A program made the position numbers and the translations under genes. A model generated the notes under the pieces. That model did no database searches, was not told the DNA's origin, and worked only from the letters and a program-made list of their open reading frames with translations. This document shows, one piece after another, positions 18,079 to 26,471 of a stretch of DNA of 64,000 nucleotides (positions within the stretch are counted from its first letter, which is position 1; each line of letters opens with the position of its first letter). Source of the stretch: Caballeronia sp. Lep1P3 (lineage in GTDB: Bacteria; Pseudomonadota; Gammaproteobacteria; Burkholderiales; Burkholderiaceae); contig NZ_CP084265.1 of assembly GCF_022879595.1 (NCBI RefSeq), forward strand, positions 2,356,001-2,420,000, given 5' to 3'.

Positions 18079-19485
18079 TCATTTGCCCACGGTGTCTGCA
18101 ACATCCCGCCAATTGACCGCCAGAAGCGGCACCGTTGCATACCCACGTCGAACATATTCCGCCAGCAACGCGTCCCCCTCTCCCGCCAAACGCACTGCTG
18201 GAGGGCAGCCCAGCAAACAGGGAGCCCGTCGCTCGACGAGTTCGCCTACGGGCCAGGTCTCCGGCATACACCCCGCCAGTGCATGGCCAACGGGCAAACC
18301 AGTAGCCTCCCGGCTTGCATAGGCTTCACGCATTGAATCGAGGGGGAGGTCGACGAGCGATGCTCGGACAGAAAACAACTGTTCTTCACGCGGCATGGGG
18401 ACAGGGGCTTGCCACCAGATGGCATTTTCATGCCGGAGAGCCAACAGGACCGCTTCGCTGGCAGTGCCGGGCAAGCGACCGAGCGTTGAACCACTACCTG
18501 CCAGGTAGCCATAGAAATCCGAGTATTGGCTCAACCACCCGCGCTCGCCGTCAAGGAACGCCGCGACGCCTCTCTTCCGACAGTAACTCGCGTGCGCGCA
18601 GATGTTACACGCTGGACCGTCGCCGACGCACACTACTTTGCGCGACGACCATCGCATCGCGTCGAGACGAGACCACGCGAAGTTCGACGCAAATACGGCC
18701 TCAACATAACGAAACGGCTTCCCTGACGCGACAGAGACTTTGCCATAAAAAGTCGCCGCCTCGCGGCGTTCCGCCTCGGACGGGAGGCGCAGCGTGCCAC
18801 CACCGCTGACTACTCCGAGGCGCTGCAGAATGAGCACCCCCGGCGGCGTGACATCGCAAGTCAGGCCGAGTTTCCGGATAAGCGAGTCGGCGTGGTCGCT
18901 GTCCAAACTATTGAACGTTCCCACAAGCGCCGCATGCAGTTCCGGCTGCTGTTCCCCGCCATACATGCGGATGAACCGGCTGAAAAAAGCATGAAGGCTC
19001 CCAACCCTCGTGTCGCTGACAATGTCTTTCGCCGTGCGGGCGAACTGGACACATCTTGTGAAGTTGCATTTGAATCGCTGCGGGATGCCAGCCAGCCGGA
19101 AAATGCGCCTACGGTCGTGCGCGTCATAGCCAACGACCTGGTTCATGTCCTTCATGTACGGCAGCAGCAGTTCCAGGCGGGAATTGATGATGCGACACCG
19201 CCACTGGCTCCCGGGGGTGGTCTCGAATGAGTGCCCCCGCCAGTGTGGGTCTTGCCTCATGGTCGATTCCATCAGCGCTAGAAAGTAGCGCTCATCCGAC
19301 GTGTCAGCAAGGCTTCGAAGGTATGCCAATCTGGCAACGTCCGAAGTCCGCATAACGTTGGCCTCCGCGTCGGCAAACAATTTCCCAAGGTCAGGCAATG
19401 ATGAAGCCACAAAACTCCTTTTGATGTTCACGACTGCTCGATTTCCTCTGTCGATATCGAGGGCAGAGAGGTTGAGGATGCCCAC
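18079..19485 (-). CDS. putative Fe-S DNA glycosylase-like protein (endonuclease III motif)
   Basis: 468 residues from GTG 19485; GTG 19410 with AGGAG close by is another possible start. Cys286-X6-Cys293-X2-Cys296-X5-Cys302 is exactly the [4Fe-4S] loop spacing of endonuclease III/MutY. Before it, DHADSLIRKLGL and DVTPPGVLILQRLGVVS resemble the HhH-GPD region (a ...VDxxVxRxLxRLGxV-type segment), though the glycine hairpin is weak. N-terminal 150 residues and C-terminal 150 are unrelated to known glycosylases in my reading. 116 bases downstream of the sirtuin on the same strand. Confidence 0.6.
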   Translation of the reverse strand: MGILNLSALDIDRGNRAVVNIKRSFVASSLPDLGKLFADAEANVMRTSDVARLAYLRSLADTSDERYFLALMESTMRQDPHWRGHSFETTPGSQWRCRIINSRLELLLPYMKDMNQVVGYDAHDRRRIFRLAGIPQRFKCNFTRCVQFARTAKDIVSDTRVGSLHAFFSRFIRMYGGEQQPELHAALVGTFNSLDSDHADSLIRKLGLTCDVTPPGVLILQRLGVVSGGGTLRLPSEAERREAATFYGKVSVASGKPFRYVEAVFASNFAWSRLDAMRWSSRKVVCVGDGPACNICAHASYCRKRGVAAFLDGERGWLSQYSDFYGYLAGSGSTLGRLPGTASEAVLLALRHENAIWWQAPVPMPREEQLFSVRASLVDLPLDSMREAYASREATGLPVGHALAGCMPETWPVGELVERRAPCLLGCPPAVRLAGEGDALLAEYVRRGYATVPLLAVNWRDVADTVGK

Positions 19486-19601
19486 GTCCTGCAGTGCTGG
19501 TTACAAGCCCTTCGACGCTGACGCTCGCCAACACAAGTGTCGACATGTATTAGGGCTGGAAATCCGAGATGGTACGCATACCGCTTCGGCAAACTCCTCC
19601 G

Positions 19602-20429
19602 CTACCTGTCTTTCAAAAGCTCGTCCAACGCCGACAGCGCTTCGACCGCACGCCCCTGAATGCCGACGCCCTTCGCTGGGTTGGTTACGGCCTCCCGCGC
19701 ATTGATGCGGATGACGCGCGGACCATGGCGCTCACTGAACCGTCTTACGGTAGGCAGCGCTTTGCCCGCGCCGATTTCGACCACAGCGAGCCGAGCGACG
19801 CCCCCAAGCCAATGGTCCAACCTCGCCAGCTGCCTTTCAGTACGCGAATCGAGCCACGCCCAATCTCCGAACATCAGAATATTTGGTCTGGCCAGCGCAC
19901 CGCAGCGCGGGCATTTTGGAAATGCGTTCTTGAGGTGACACGCGCGCTCGTCGACGTCGGGTGCGAAACGGGCCGCTGACCAGATGTCCACTGAACACGG
20001 CTCTGTGCATTGGAGGTGGTGAATGGAGCCATGACATTCCGCGATGGCGCTTTCCGGAAACCCGGCCTTCTGGAACTGACCGTCGACGTTGCTCGTAAAG
20101 ACGAACGCTCCTCTACTCATCCCGTCTGCCCAGCGCTTCAGGATGGCAAAACCGGCGTGCGGCTCGATGCTCCGGTACAGCGCAAGCCGGTGGCCGTAGA
20201 AGCCCCAGGCAAGCGCGGGATTCTTCATGAAAGCATCCGGGTTGGCAATCGACTCGAAAGGGATTTTTGCCTCGCCCAGTGCGGGATAGGCGGCCCACAT
20301 CCCCTGATTGCCGCGAAAATCCGGCAACCCCGAATCCACGCCCATCCCCGCCCCAGCGGTGATGAGCAGTCCATCCGCTTCGCGCAACCATCCGGCCGCC
20401 GTCTCGAGTGACTGAGCTTCTAGCGTCAT
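19602..20429 (-). CDS. SIR2-family NAD-dependent protein deacylase
   Basis: 275 residues. GAGMGVDSGLPDFRGNQG (residues 26-43) is the NAD-binding motif, TSNVDGQFQKAG the ribose/nicotinamide pocket, ECHGS holds the catalytic His, and CTEPC with CPRC bind zinc. Sirtuins use NAD to remove acyl groups; some in defence systems cleave NAD. Its ATG overlaps the stop of the 5'-nucleotidase by ATGA, so the pair is translationally coupled under the regulon promoter at 21363-21395. Confidence 0.92.
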   Translation of the reverse strand: MTLEAQSLETAAGWLREADGLLITAGAGMGVDSGLPDFRGNQGMWAAYPALGEAKIPFESIANPDAFMKNPALAWGFYGHRLALYRSIEPHAGFAILKRWADGMSRGAFVFTSNVDGQFQKAGFPESAIAECHGSIHHLQCTEPCSVDIWSAARFAPDVDERACHLKNAFPKCPRCGALARPNILMFGDWAWLDSRTERQLARLDHWLGGVARLAVVEIGAGKALPTVRRFSERHGPRVIRINAREAVTNPAKGVGIQGRAVEALSALDELLKDR

Positions 20430-21334
20430 TGCAACGCAACCTCGGGTTCATTGTTGATTCCGTAAGGAACATGACCGGTTGTGACGTGCCGTGACGCGGA
20501 CTCACAATTGCGGACATGGTCGTCAAAGAAAATGTCCGGCTCAAATTCGGCCAGGAAGGGGGCTTTCGGCCGACCACCGAGAAACATCGCTTCGTCGACC
20601 GTGACGCCCCACGCCATCAGCGTACGAATGGCGCGTTCGTGCGCGGGCGCGCTTCGCGCGGTGACAAGCGCGGTCCGCACAGTAACAGTCGACCTGCGTC
20701 CGCGTTGGAGCCAGCAGAGCGCATCAAGGAAAGGCTTCAGCGGTCCCGGCGGCAGTGGTATACGGGCGTTGCGCACTTCATGGTCGATGAACTGCTCCAA
20801 CTGCATCAGCCTGAAGATACGTTCCGCCTCGTCACTAAACAGGACGGAATCGCCGTCGAAGGCGATTCGCAATTCGCCGTTGTTCCGAAGACGAGTTCCC
20901 GCCGATGCGGGATAGACTCGCGCGGCCGGAAACCCTCCCGCCATCGCGGCCCGTACGTCAAGAGCATTGACCGACAGAAACAGGTTCGCGCCGAGCGGAC
21001 GCAGGTAGCGATGCGGCGCAGCGCCGCTGGTGAAGATAGCGCGGCTGATTGCCAGCCCATGATGACGGGCGGAGCCGAAGACCCGCAGGCCGGTCACCGG
21101 GTCATTGCGCGAAAGAATGGCCACTTCGACATCATTTCCACCTTCACCGCTGAATGCAAGGAGCTTTCGCACAAGCGGGAAAGCAGCGCCCGGCTGAGCG
21201 GGAAGGTCGAGCTTCCTCTCCTGCAGCGCGCGGTACGCAGCCGGGTCGGCCTCTCGAAAAACGAGGTTCTCTTCTTCGAAGTCGAAGAGCGCTCTTGCAG
21301 AAACCGCGACGATAACCTTTCCGTTCGTACCCAA
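20426..21334 (-). CDS. cytosolic 5'-nucleotidase family protein (PF06189)
   Basis: 302 residues. IVAVSARALFDFEEE, AFPLVRKLLAF, AILSRNDPVTGLRVF, LFLSVNALDVRAA and IAFDGDSVLFSDEAERIF follow the bacterial relatives of NT5C1, which dephosphorylate AMP or IMP. The start is chosen as TTG 21334 behind GGGAGG, because the ATG at 21364 lies inside the -10 element (21363-21368) of the regulon promoter and would be upstream of the transcript. First gene of a coupled pair with the sirtuin. Confidence 0.85.
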   Translation of the reverse strand: MGTNGKVIVAVSARALFDFEEENLVFREADPAAYRALQERKLDLPAQPGAAFPLVRKLLAFSGEGGNDVEVAILSRNDPVTGLRVFGSARHHGLAISRAIFTSGAAPHRYLRPLGANLFLSVNALDVRAAMAGGFPAARVYPASAGTRLRNNGELRIAFDGDSVLFSDEAERIFRLMQLEQFIDHEVRNARIPLPPGPLKPFLDALCWLQRGRRSTVTVRTALVTARSAPAHERAIRTLMAWGVTVDEAMFLGGRPKAPFLAEFEPDIFFDDHVRNCESASRHVTTGHVPYGINNEPEVALQ

Positions 21335-21378
21335 CGCAGCCTCCCGACTTCGAAAGAGTTTCATCCTACTGCCGATTT

Positions 21379-21395
21379 CGGACACTTCATGTCTC
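21379..21395 (-). promoter_or_regulatory. regulon site, promoter of 5'-nucleotidase/sirtuin pair
   Basis: Minus strand GAGACATGAAGTGTCCG, 10 bases, TAGGAT (21363-21368). It fixes the gene start downstream. Confidence 0.75.
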
Positions 21396-21648
21396 ACGCA
21401 AACAGCGCGTCTGCCGCGCTCTTACCTGCTTTATGTGCTACAGCGCCAGGCAACGAAGAGATGCCGAGCCCGCAGCACCACAGGCCGGCATCCGCCAAGA
21501 CCGTCCAGGAAGACACGGGCCTCGAGCGAACGTGTCGCCGCAGGGCGGTTCTCGAGAGCCACAAAAATGTGAGTCCGCCAGTGGCGGAAGAGCGCCTGCG
21601 GGTCACTGCTGGATAGGAGCGAGTTGCAATGGCCGCGCGGGAACCGAG

Positions 21649-22641
21649 TCAGCTTACAAGCTTGAGTACAGTCTTGTGCCGGACCGTTGCGTTTCGCGGC
21701 GCCCATTCTTTGAGGAGCCGCTCGTATTCGGCCCGATACTCACGCCCACGGGCAATCAGGAATTCGCGCTCAACCGCCGCTTCATCATCTTTGCCAGAGT
21801 AAATGAGTGCAGCGTAAAGCGCCGCCCTGACCTGGATGTACAGCAGGTGCGTCCTGCTATGGGGGGCCAGCCGCAGGCGGCAATTTTCCGGATAACTGGC
21901 GCCGCTCGCACTGAGCGTCGCCCGCGCCTTTGATTCCGCGATGTCGTACTCGCCAGCAATCATATGTCCGGCAGCCCCGAATGCCGCCGCTGCAAGCAAG
22001 CCAGGCCGGTCAACAAATTCGTCAGCGGCCGCGTCAAGCTGGAATATGTCTTGGCGCAAGAGGCTAAACGCGTCGAAGTCCTCATCAGCCAGACGGGCCG
22101 CGTGGCACGGCTCCAGATAGGCATAGCGCTCACCGTTGACCATATCGGTCCGATAACTATATATCGGCTCCGCAATGGGCAAAAACGGACTCGGCCCCAT
22201 CAAGGCCTGCCAGTGCGTCGCCCCGAAGAGCTCTGCAACCACTTGGCAGGCCGTAGGTGCATCAATCCTCAGCGCTATCTCAAGGCGTCTGGCGAAGGTC
22301 CGAATGCTGACTCTTGGCACCGGTGCTACCGGCAAATCGCGCGGGTCGGGCTCGAAGCACCCCGGCAACACGTCGATGAGCTCCCATGCATAGTCTTCGA
22401 GGTCTTGTTGCGTACTGACTGCTCCGAGCGCTTTCTCTGTTTCCCTCCAGGTCCGCATTACGCAGGTCGCACTGATGGCATCAAGACTGCATTCCCGGCT
22501 CAGACCCGGCAGCAACATCTGTAGGCGCAATGCCTTCGTTTCCAGTCGCCGTTTCAGCTCCCCAAGGAAATCTTGTGTTGCATCAGCCTTCCACGTTGGC
22601 AGCTTTAACGCGGTGGCGAGCAGACAAAAGCGTTCGTACAA
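21649..22641 (-). CDS. unknown family, member A (paralog of 23943 and 25465)
   Basis: 330 residues from TTG 22641, with GGAGGA 5 bases upstream and a stop in frame just before. Shares with the two other copies a core: R(V/I)xIRxFAxxLxxAL, AxxxxAxLFGxxxWxAL, then a P-(F/V)...(E/T)P(I/L)Y(S/T/Q)YR block, here FARRLEIALRIDAP, ELFGATHWQALMG, EPIYSYR. N-terminal ~90 residues are helical. C-terminal half is Ala-rich and helical, like a repeat scaffold. No catalytic motif recognised. Confidence 0.8.
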   Translation of the reverse strand: MYERFCLLATALKLPTWKADATQDFLGELKRRLETKALRLQMLLPGLSRECSLDAISATCVMRTWRETEKALGAVSTQQDLEDYAWELIDVLPGCFEPDPRDLPVAPVPRVSIRTFARRLEIALRIDAPTACQVVAELFGATHWQALMGPSPFLPIAEPIYSYRTDMVNGERYAYLEPCHAARLADEDFDAFSLLRQDIFQLDAAADEFVDRPGLLAAAAFGAAGHMIAGEYDIAESKARATLSASGASYPENCRLRLAPHSRTHLLYIQVRAALYAALIYSGKDDEAAVEREFLIARGREYRAEYERLLKEWAPRNATVRHKTVLKLVS

Positions 22642-22773
22642 TCCGGTCCTCCGTTATCGCCCATCCAGAAACAGTTTCAGGTCCGAGCGGCTTGCATCCC
22701 AAGGGGTCGCGCAGCCCGGTTGAGCTTCCACGCATCCCCGCACGCAAGGCTGCAAGGTCCATAGCCGACCGGG

Positions 22774-23190
22774 TCAACTACGGGCGCGATTTTCGAAGTA
22801 GAAGTCATCAGCCTGACGTTTCCAGGTATTCAGTTCTTCTCCCCGCTTTTGGTCGGCGAAGCCATGATGCGGAATGTACCAGCCGCGGTCGATTCGGATG
22901 GCGACTACGTCATCCTCGGGTCCAAGCAACTCATTGTGCTTTGGAAATCCGCCAATGTCGCCTGGCGAAAAATGGGTTTCGGTGTGAAGCAGATAGAAGT
23001 TCGCCCCGACGTGAACGTACGGCTCAAACCGCGCTGTCGCGCGAGCGCGAGACGGCTCGGCTGTGTAGTACTTCAGGGTGGCCTCCCACAAAGCCTGAAG
23101 TGCCGCTTCCATCTTGGATGCGCGGGTCTTGGGATTGCCGTCCGCTATCGAAAACCAGATGGCGTAGCTTGCAACGTTATTAGCCGACAT
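22774..23190 (-). CDS. hypothetical protein, 138 residues
   Basis: ATG 23190 after GGGGGAACGA. Soluble, with YVHVGANFYLLHTETHFSP and AIRIDRGWYIPHHGFADQ, which look like a small beta-rich fold. Family unknown. It precedes member A by 132 bases on the same strand; the only upstream regulon site is about 240 bases away (23443-23459). Confidence 0.65.
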   Translation of the reverse strand: MSANNVASYAIWFSIADGNPKTRASKMEAALQALWEATLKYYTAEPSRARATARFEPYVHVGANFYLLHTETHFSPGDIGGFPKHNELLGPEDDVVAIRIDRGWYIPHHGFADQKRGEELNTWKRQADDFYFENRARS

Positions 23191-23442
23191 TGCTTCGTTC
23201 CCCCGTGAAAATTCCCTGGTTACACAGTTGCATAGCTCACCGCCGTATAAATCTGAGCTTCCGGCAGCCGTACTCTATGGTCTCTATATAGTTACGCTCA
23301 CTGGAGCCCACGACTGATGGCGTCGCGCGCTGTTATGCAATCGTGTGCGCGACACACGTCTATCCTCTTGACGAGACCGACGTCACGTGAAACAAACGCA
23401 GCGAGACTTCAGCGGCCAGTTGACGCATTATGAGGCCGGGTT

Positions 23443-23459
23443 GAGACATTTCATGTCTT
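23443..23459 (-). promoter_or_regulatory. regulon site pointing left toward 22774-23190
   Basis: Minus strand AAGACATGAAATGTCTC, 10 bases, CATAAT (23427-23432). The nearest gene start is 23190, leaving a long leader. Confidence 0.65.
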
Positions 23460-23664
23460 ATAAGGATGGCGGCTGCGGCGTCGGTCTGCCAAATTGCCTC
23501 GAACGGACAGGTGCGCCGGCGGCTGTCCCTCGCCGGGAACAACAGCATCAGGTGCAGAACGCCCCATCATGCAGCACCTTTTGCGCCTGCTGTCGACTAC
23601 ATAAGCTTCCGGCGCCGCATCGGGTCGTCCCGGCACCATTGCCAAGAAGAAACATTCAGCAATT

Positions 23665-23681
23665 GCGACACCAGATGTCTC
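23665..23681 (+). promoter_or_regulatory. regulon site upstream of family member B
   Basis: GCGACACCAGATGTCTC, 10 bases, AATACT (23692-23697). Confidence 0.65.
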
Positions 23682-23731
23682 AATCCGGATGAATACTGTC
23701 GACCCAGCCCACGTCAGAGGGACATTCCCCG

Positions 23732-23938
23732 ATGCCGTTCGACCGGGAGCTCGCCGCCCAATATTTTCATGTCCAGCCCAAACCGGAAGCGTGGCACCAC
23801 AACCCGACGAAAGAAAAAAGCCATACCCGCTCGGCCGCCGCACAAGAAAAACGTTCTCGTGTAGTTATCGAGGCACGAGGGAATGCCATTGGCTGTGACG
23901 CGACCAGAACAACTTTCAAGACGCACGCTGGAGCCTGA
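23732..23938 (+). CDS. possible small protein, 68 residues
   Basis: ATG at 23732, stop TGA 4 bases before the start of member B. Begins MPFDRELAAQYFHVQPKP. No motif. Its place between a regulon promoter and member B makes a short leading gene possible. Confidence 0.3.
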   Translation: MPFDRELAAQYFHVQPKPEAWHHNPTKEKSHTRSAAAQEKRSRVVIEARGNAIGCDATRTTFKTHAGA

Positions 23939-23942
23939 GAGA

Positions 23943-24944
23943 ATGACCCAACCCCATCCCCGCATCGCCTTCCTAGCCGACCTGCTCGGACTACGTCCGC
24001 CAGAAGGAGGCAGCGAGCGAAGCCTGACAGAGCTGGTATTAGGCAGACTTGGGAAGAAATGCCAACGCTTGCGCGATGAATTGCCCGGTCTCACATTTTC
24101 CGCGAGTGAGGCGACTATCGCGCGAGCTTGCGCCATTCCGAAATGGCGGCTACTTATACACGAGCTCGCGGAACCTACATGCTTTACGAGGTTCCCAAGC
24201 GGGCGCTGGTCTGTCGCGGACGTTCTACCGGCTGCTGTCGACGTCGACAGCATCGAAGTTCCGTTGAACGACGGTCAGCGACTTTATGCGCGGCACTTCG
24301 CCATGAGACTCGCTAAGGCACTTGCTCTCGAACAACCCGCTGCCCACGACCTGGCCGCACGCCTTTACGGAGCAGAAAGCTGGCTGGCTCTGGTTGGGAA
24401 TATTCCGTTCCTCGCGCCTGATGAACCCCTATACACGTACCGAAAGACTGACCCCGGGACAGATGCGAGGGCCGCACTGCACTCTTCGACGGGATGTGTA
24501 CGGTTGGCCGCAGAGCTTACGGCGCTCACATACCTTGCACACCCGGACGCCAGAGCGCATGCAGCACGCCACGCACTCACCCGAAGGCCGGATTTTCTGA
24601 CCGCCGCACGCATCGCCGTGGACGCGCTTATCGAACAGGGGGCGGACCAGGAGGCTTTGGATTGCGCGAATCGCACGTTGCGCGCCGTATCCAGAACCAT
24701 CCCCCCAGCCTCTCCAAGCCTTGATTCGTCCAGTGCCGCGAACATCGAATATTTCCGGCTGCGTTGCGCCCGTATCATCGCGCTTAGGCAGCTTGCGCAG
24801 TTTGACAATGCCGACGATGAGAAAGTGGAACTGGTTGCGGAGCTCGTCGCGGCAGGTGCACGAGGCGAGGCGTTGGCAACGCAGTGGCTCGCTGAATATA
24901 GCGCCGCTCAGGGGCTTTGGCCGCAAGCAACCACGTGCCTGTGA
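23943..24944 (+). CDS. unknown family, member B
   Basis: 333 residues from ATG 23943 (GAGAGA just upstream); a longer in-frame start exists but extends through the small upstream frame. Core motifs shared with members A and C: FAMRLAKALALEQPAAHDLA, ARLYGAESWLALVG, PFLAPDEPLYTYR. C-terminal half contains helical repeats (ALIEQGADQEALDCANRTL). The LxxxxGxxxWxAL element recalls a small motif seen at the N-terminus of glyoxalase-superfamily-like proteins, but I would not assign function. Confidence 0.8.
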   Translation: MTQPHPRIAFLADLLGLRPPEGGSERSLTELVLGRLGKKCQRLRDELPGLTFSASEATIARACAIPKWRLLIHELAEPTCFTRFPSGRWSVADVLPAAVDVDSIEVPLNDGQRLYARHFAMRLAKALALEQPAAHDLAARLYGAESWLALVGNIPFLAPDEPLYTYRKTDPGTDARAALHSSTGCVRLAAELTALTYLAHPDARAHAARHALTRRPDFLTAARIAVDALIEQGADQEALDCANRTLRAVSRTIPPASPSLDSSSAANIEYFRLRCARIIALRQLAQFDNADDEKVELVAELVAAGARGEALATQWLAEYSAAQGLWPQATTCL

Positions 24945-24969
24945 TACAGGTCGCGACATGGAGAGCAGC

Positions 24970-25296
24970 ATGACAGTAACCGCCGGCAAGCTGATTTTCC
25001 TTAGCGTCGAGTATGTCCGCACCGCGCGGTATCGCACGCGACGCCAAACCGAGAGCCATCGCACCCCGCGCTATCACGTGCGATACCAACTGGAGAACCA
25101 ATCTGCTCATGAGGCGATGGTCGGCCCAAATCCACGACAGTATCTCGTGGCTCACATTCGTGCGAGCAAGCTCGGGGACATAGTCGAGGTGAGGCTATCC
25201 AAAAGCGGGACCGACATCGTCGATTGGACAAACAGAACAGACGAAGAGCTTATGAGGGACTTTGGCGGAACGTGGTTCGAGCAGTGTGATTTGTGA
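24970..25296 (+). CDS. hypothetical protein, 108 residues
   Basis: ATG 24970 with GGAGA 7 bases upstream, 25 bases after member B in the same direction, so likely the same transcript. Beta-rich composition: KLIFLSVEYVRTARYRTR, YHVRYQLENQ, LVAHIRASKLGDIVEVRL. Family not recognised. Confidence 0.65.
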   Translation: MTVTAGKLIFLSVEYVRTARYRTRRQTESHRTPRYHVRYQLENQSAHEAMVGPNPRQYLVAHIRASKLGDIVEVRLSKSGTDIVDWTNRTDEELMRDFGGTWFEQCDL

Positions 25297-25406
25297 ATGA
25301 CAAAAGCAAACAAAATGGCCAGTCAGCTAGGCGTAGCCGAGAACCGAGACTGAGTGGCAGCGGTTCGAATCGCAAGGCCCTCGGGCTGACGAGACGTCTA
25401 ACATTT

Positions 25407-25423
25407 GAGACACGGTTTGTCTT
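25407..25423 (+). promoter_or_regulatory. regulon site, promoter of family member C
   Basis: GAGACACGGTTTGTCTT, 10 bases, TACGAT (25434-25439). The predicted transcript would begin about 20 bases before the GTG start and include its GGAG. Confidence 0.8.
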
Positions 25424-25464
25424 GTTCTCAGCTTACGATTCAATATCAACACGAGACGGAGAAA

Positions 25465-26469
25465 GTGAACAAGGTGAGCTACAAGCGATTCTTTGCGCTC
25501 TGTGAGGTCGTTGGCCTTCCCGCGCCCGGCACCGTCAAGGCCGAAAAGCTAATTGAGATAATCGAAAAACGTCTGCTCATCAAGAGCGAACGCCTCTCTC
25601 AGGAAGTCGAGGGTCTGAGCTTCGAGGGCGCCCGGGATGCAGTGGCCGCAGCCTGTCAGTCTATTCACTGGGAACGGTTGACCAGGGCGTACGGAGCAAT
25701 TCGCAATCAGCAGTACCTGGTCAATGGAGCGTGGGACGTCATCAGCAGCCTGCCGGCAACGTTTGAGCCAAAGCCCGAAGACATTCCGCTCAATGCGATG
25801 CGCCGCATAATCATCCGGGAGTTCGCATCCGGTATGCAGGCAGCACTCCGGCTCGAAGCGCCGGCTGCTCACGACCTCACGGCGCGACTGTACGGAGTAC
25901 CGGACTGGTTCACACTGACGGGACCGCGTGTAGTCATGTGCCCGGCCACGCCACTCTACCAGTATCGCGAACGCGCCACCGTCGACGGAACTGTCGCATT
26001 CCTCGAGCCAAGCTCTGCCGCATTGATTGCCGAAGAAGAAATTGAGGCGGAGACTGCCCTATGGAACGCGGATAGGCGCGCCGACATCGCAATGCACCAC
26101 CTCGCCCACCGCGCCGACCTGTTGGCGGCAGGGGCAATCGCTTGTTCATCGGCAATCGAAGCAGGAAGGTATGAGCAGGCACTATTCTGCGCGAACCGCG
26201 TCATTCAAGCCATGAAGCCGGTGCTCCCTGCCGAGCTTGCCCCGCTTTCCATGCGCTCGCGCAGCAACCTCTACTGGCGAGAGGTCTTAGGAGCATGGGT
26301 TGCCGCTGTTCGCAAGCTTGGGCCGGTGGCAGAGGCATCGCGCCGTCAACAGCGTTACGTATTCCGCGCGCTGGAGAGGTTTGACGCAACGCGAAACGTA
26401 CGGGAAAACGGCTCTCCAGCCACACCGCTTGCTCATCGGAGCATGTTCAAGGTTGTTGCGGTTATGTAG
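25465..26469 (+). CDS. unknown family, member C
   Basis: 334 residues from GTG 25465 (GGAG 5 bases upstream); an upstream in-frame start lies within the promoter. Carries the family core: RRIIIREFASGMQAALRLEA, ARLYGVPDWFTLTG, TPLYQYR. N-terminus YKRFFALCEVVGLPAPG. C-terminal helices resemble those of A and B. Ends 2 bases from the end of the convergent gene 26472-27329. Confidence 0.82.
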   Translation: MNKVSYKRFFALCEVVGLPAPGTVKAEKLIEIIEKRLLIKSERLSQEVEGLSFEGARDAVAAACQSIHWERLTRAYGAIRNQQYLVNGAWDVISSLPATFEPKPEDIPLNAMRRIIIREFASGMQAALRLEAPAAHDLTARLYGVPDWFTLTGPRVVMCPATPLYQYRERATVDGTVAFLEPSSAALIAEEEIEAETALWNADRRADIAMHHLAHRADLLAAGAIACSSAIEAGRYEQALFCANRVIQAMKPVLPAELAPLSMRSRSNLYWREVLGAWVAAVRKLGPVAEASRRQQRYVFRALERFDATRNVRENGSPATPLAHRSMFKVVAVM

Positions 26470-26471
26470 AC

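Larger units (their letters stand above)
23191..23942. other. regulatory-rich gap with two regulon sites
   Basis: About 750 bases. Holds a leftward site (23443-23459) and a rightward one (23665-23681). Apart from a possible small gene at 23732-23938, no convincing coding sequence is seen. Confidence 0.5.

Noticed and set aside
25330..25385. GGTTCGAATC resembling a tRNA T-loop
   Set aside because: The arms around it do not pair and no acceptor, D or anticodon stem can be folded.
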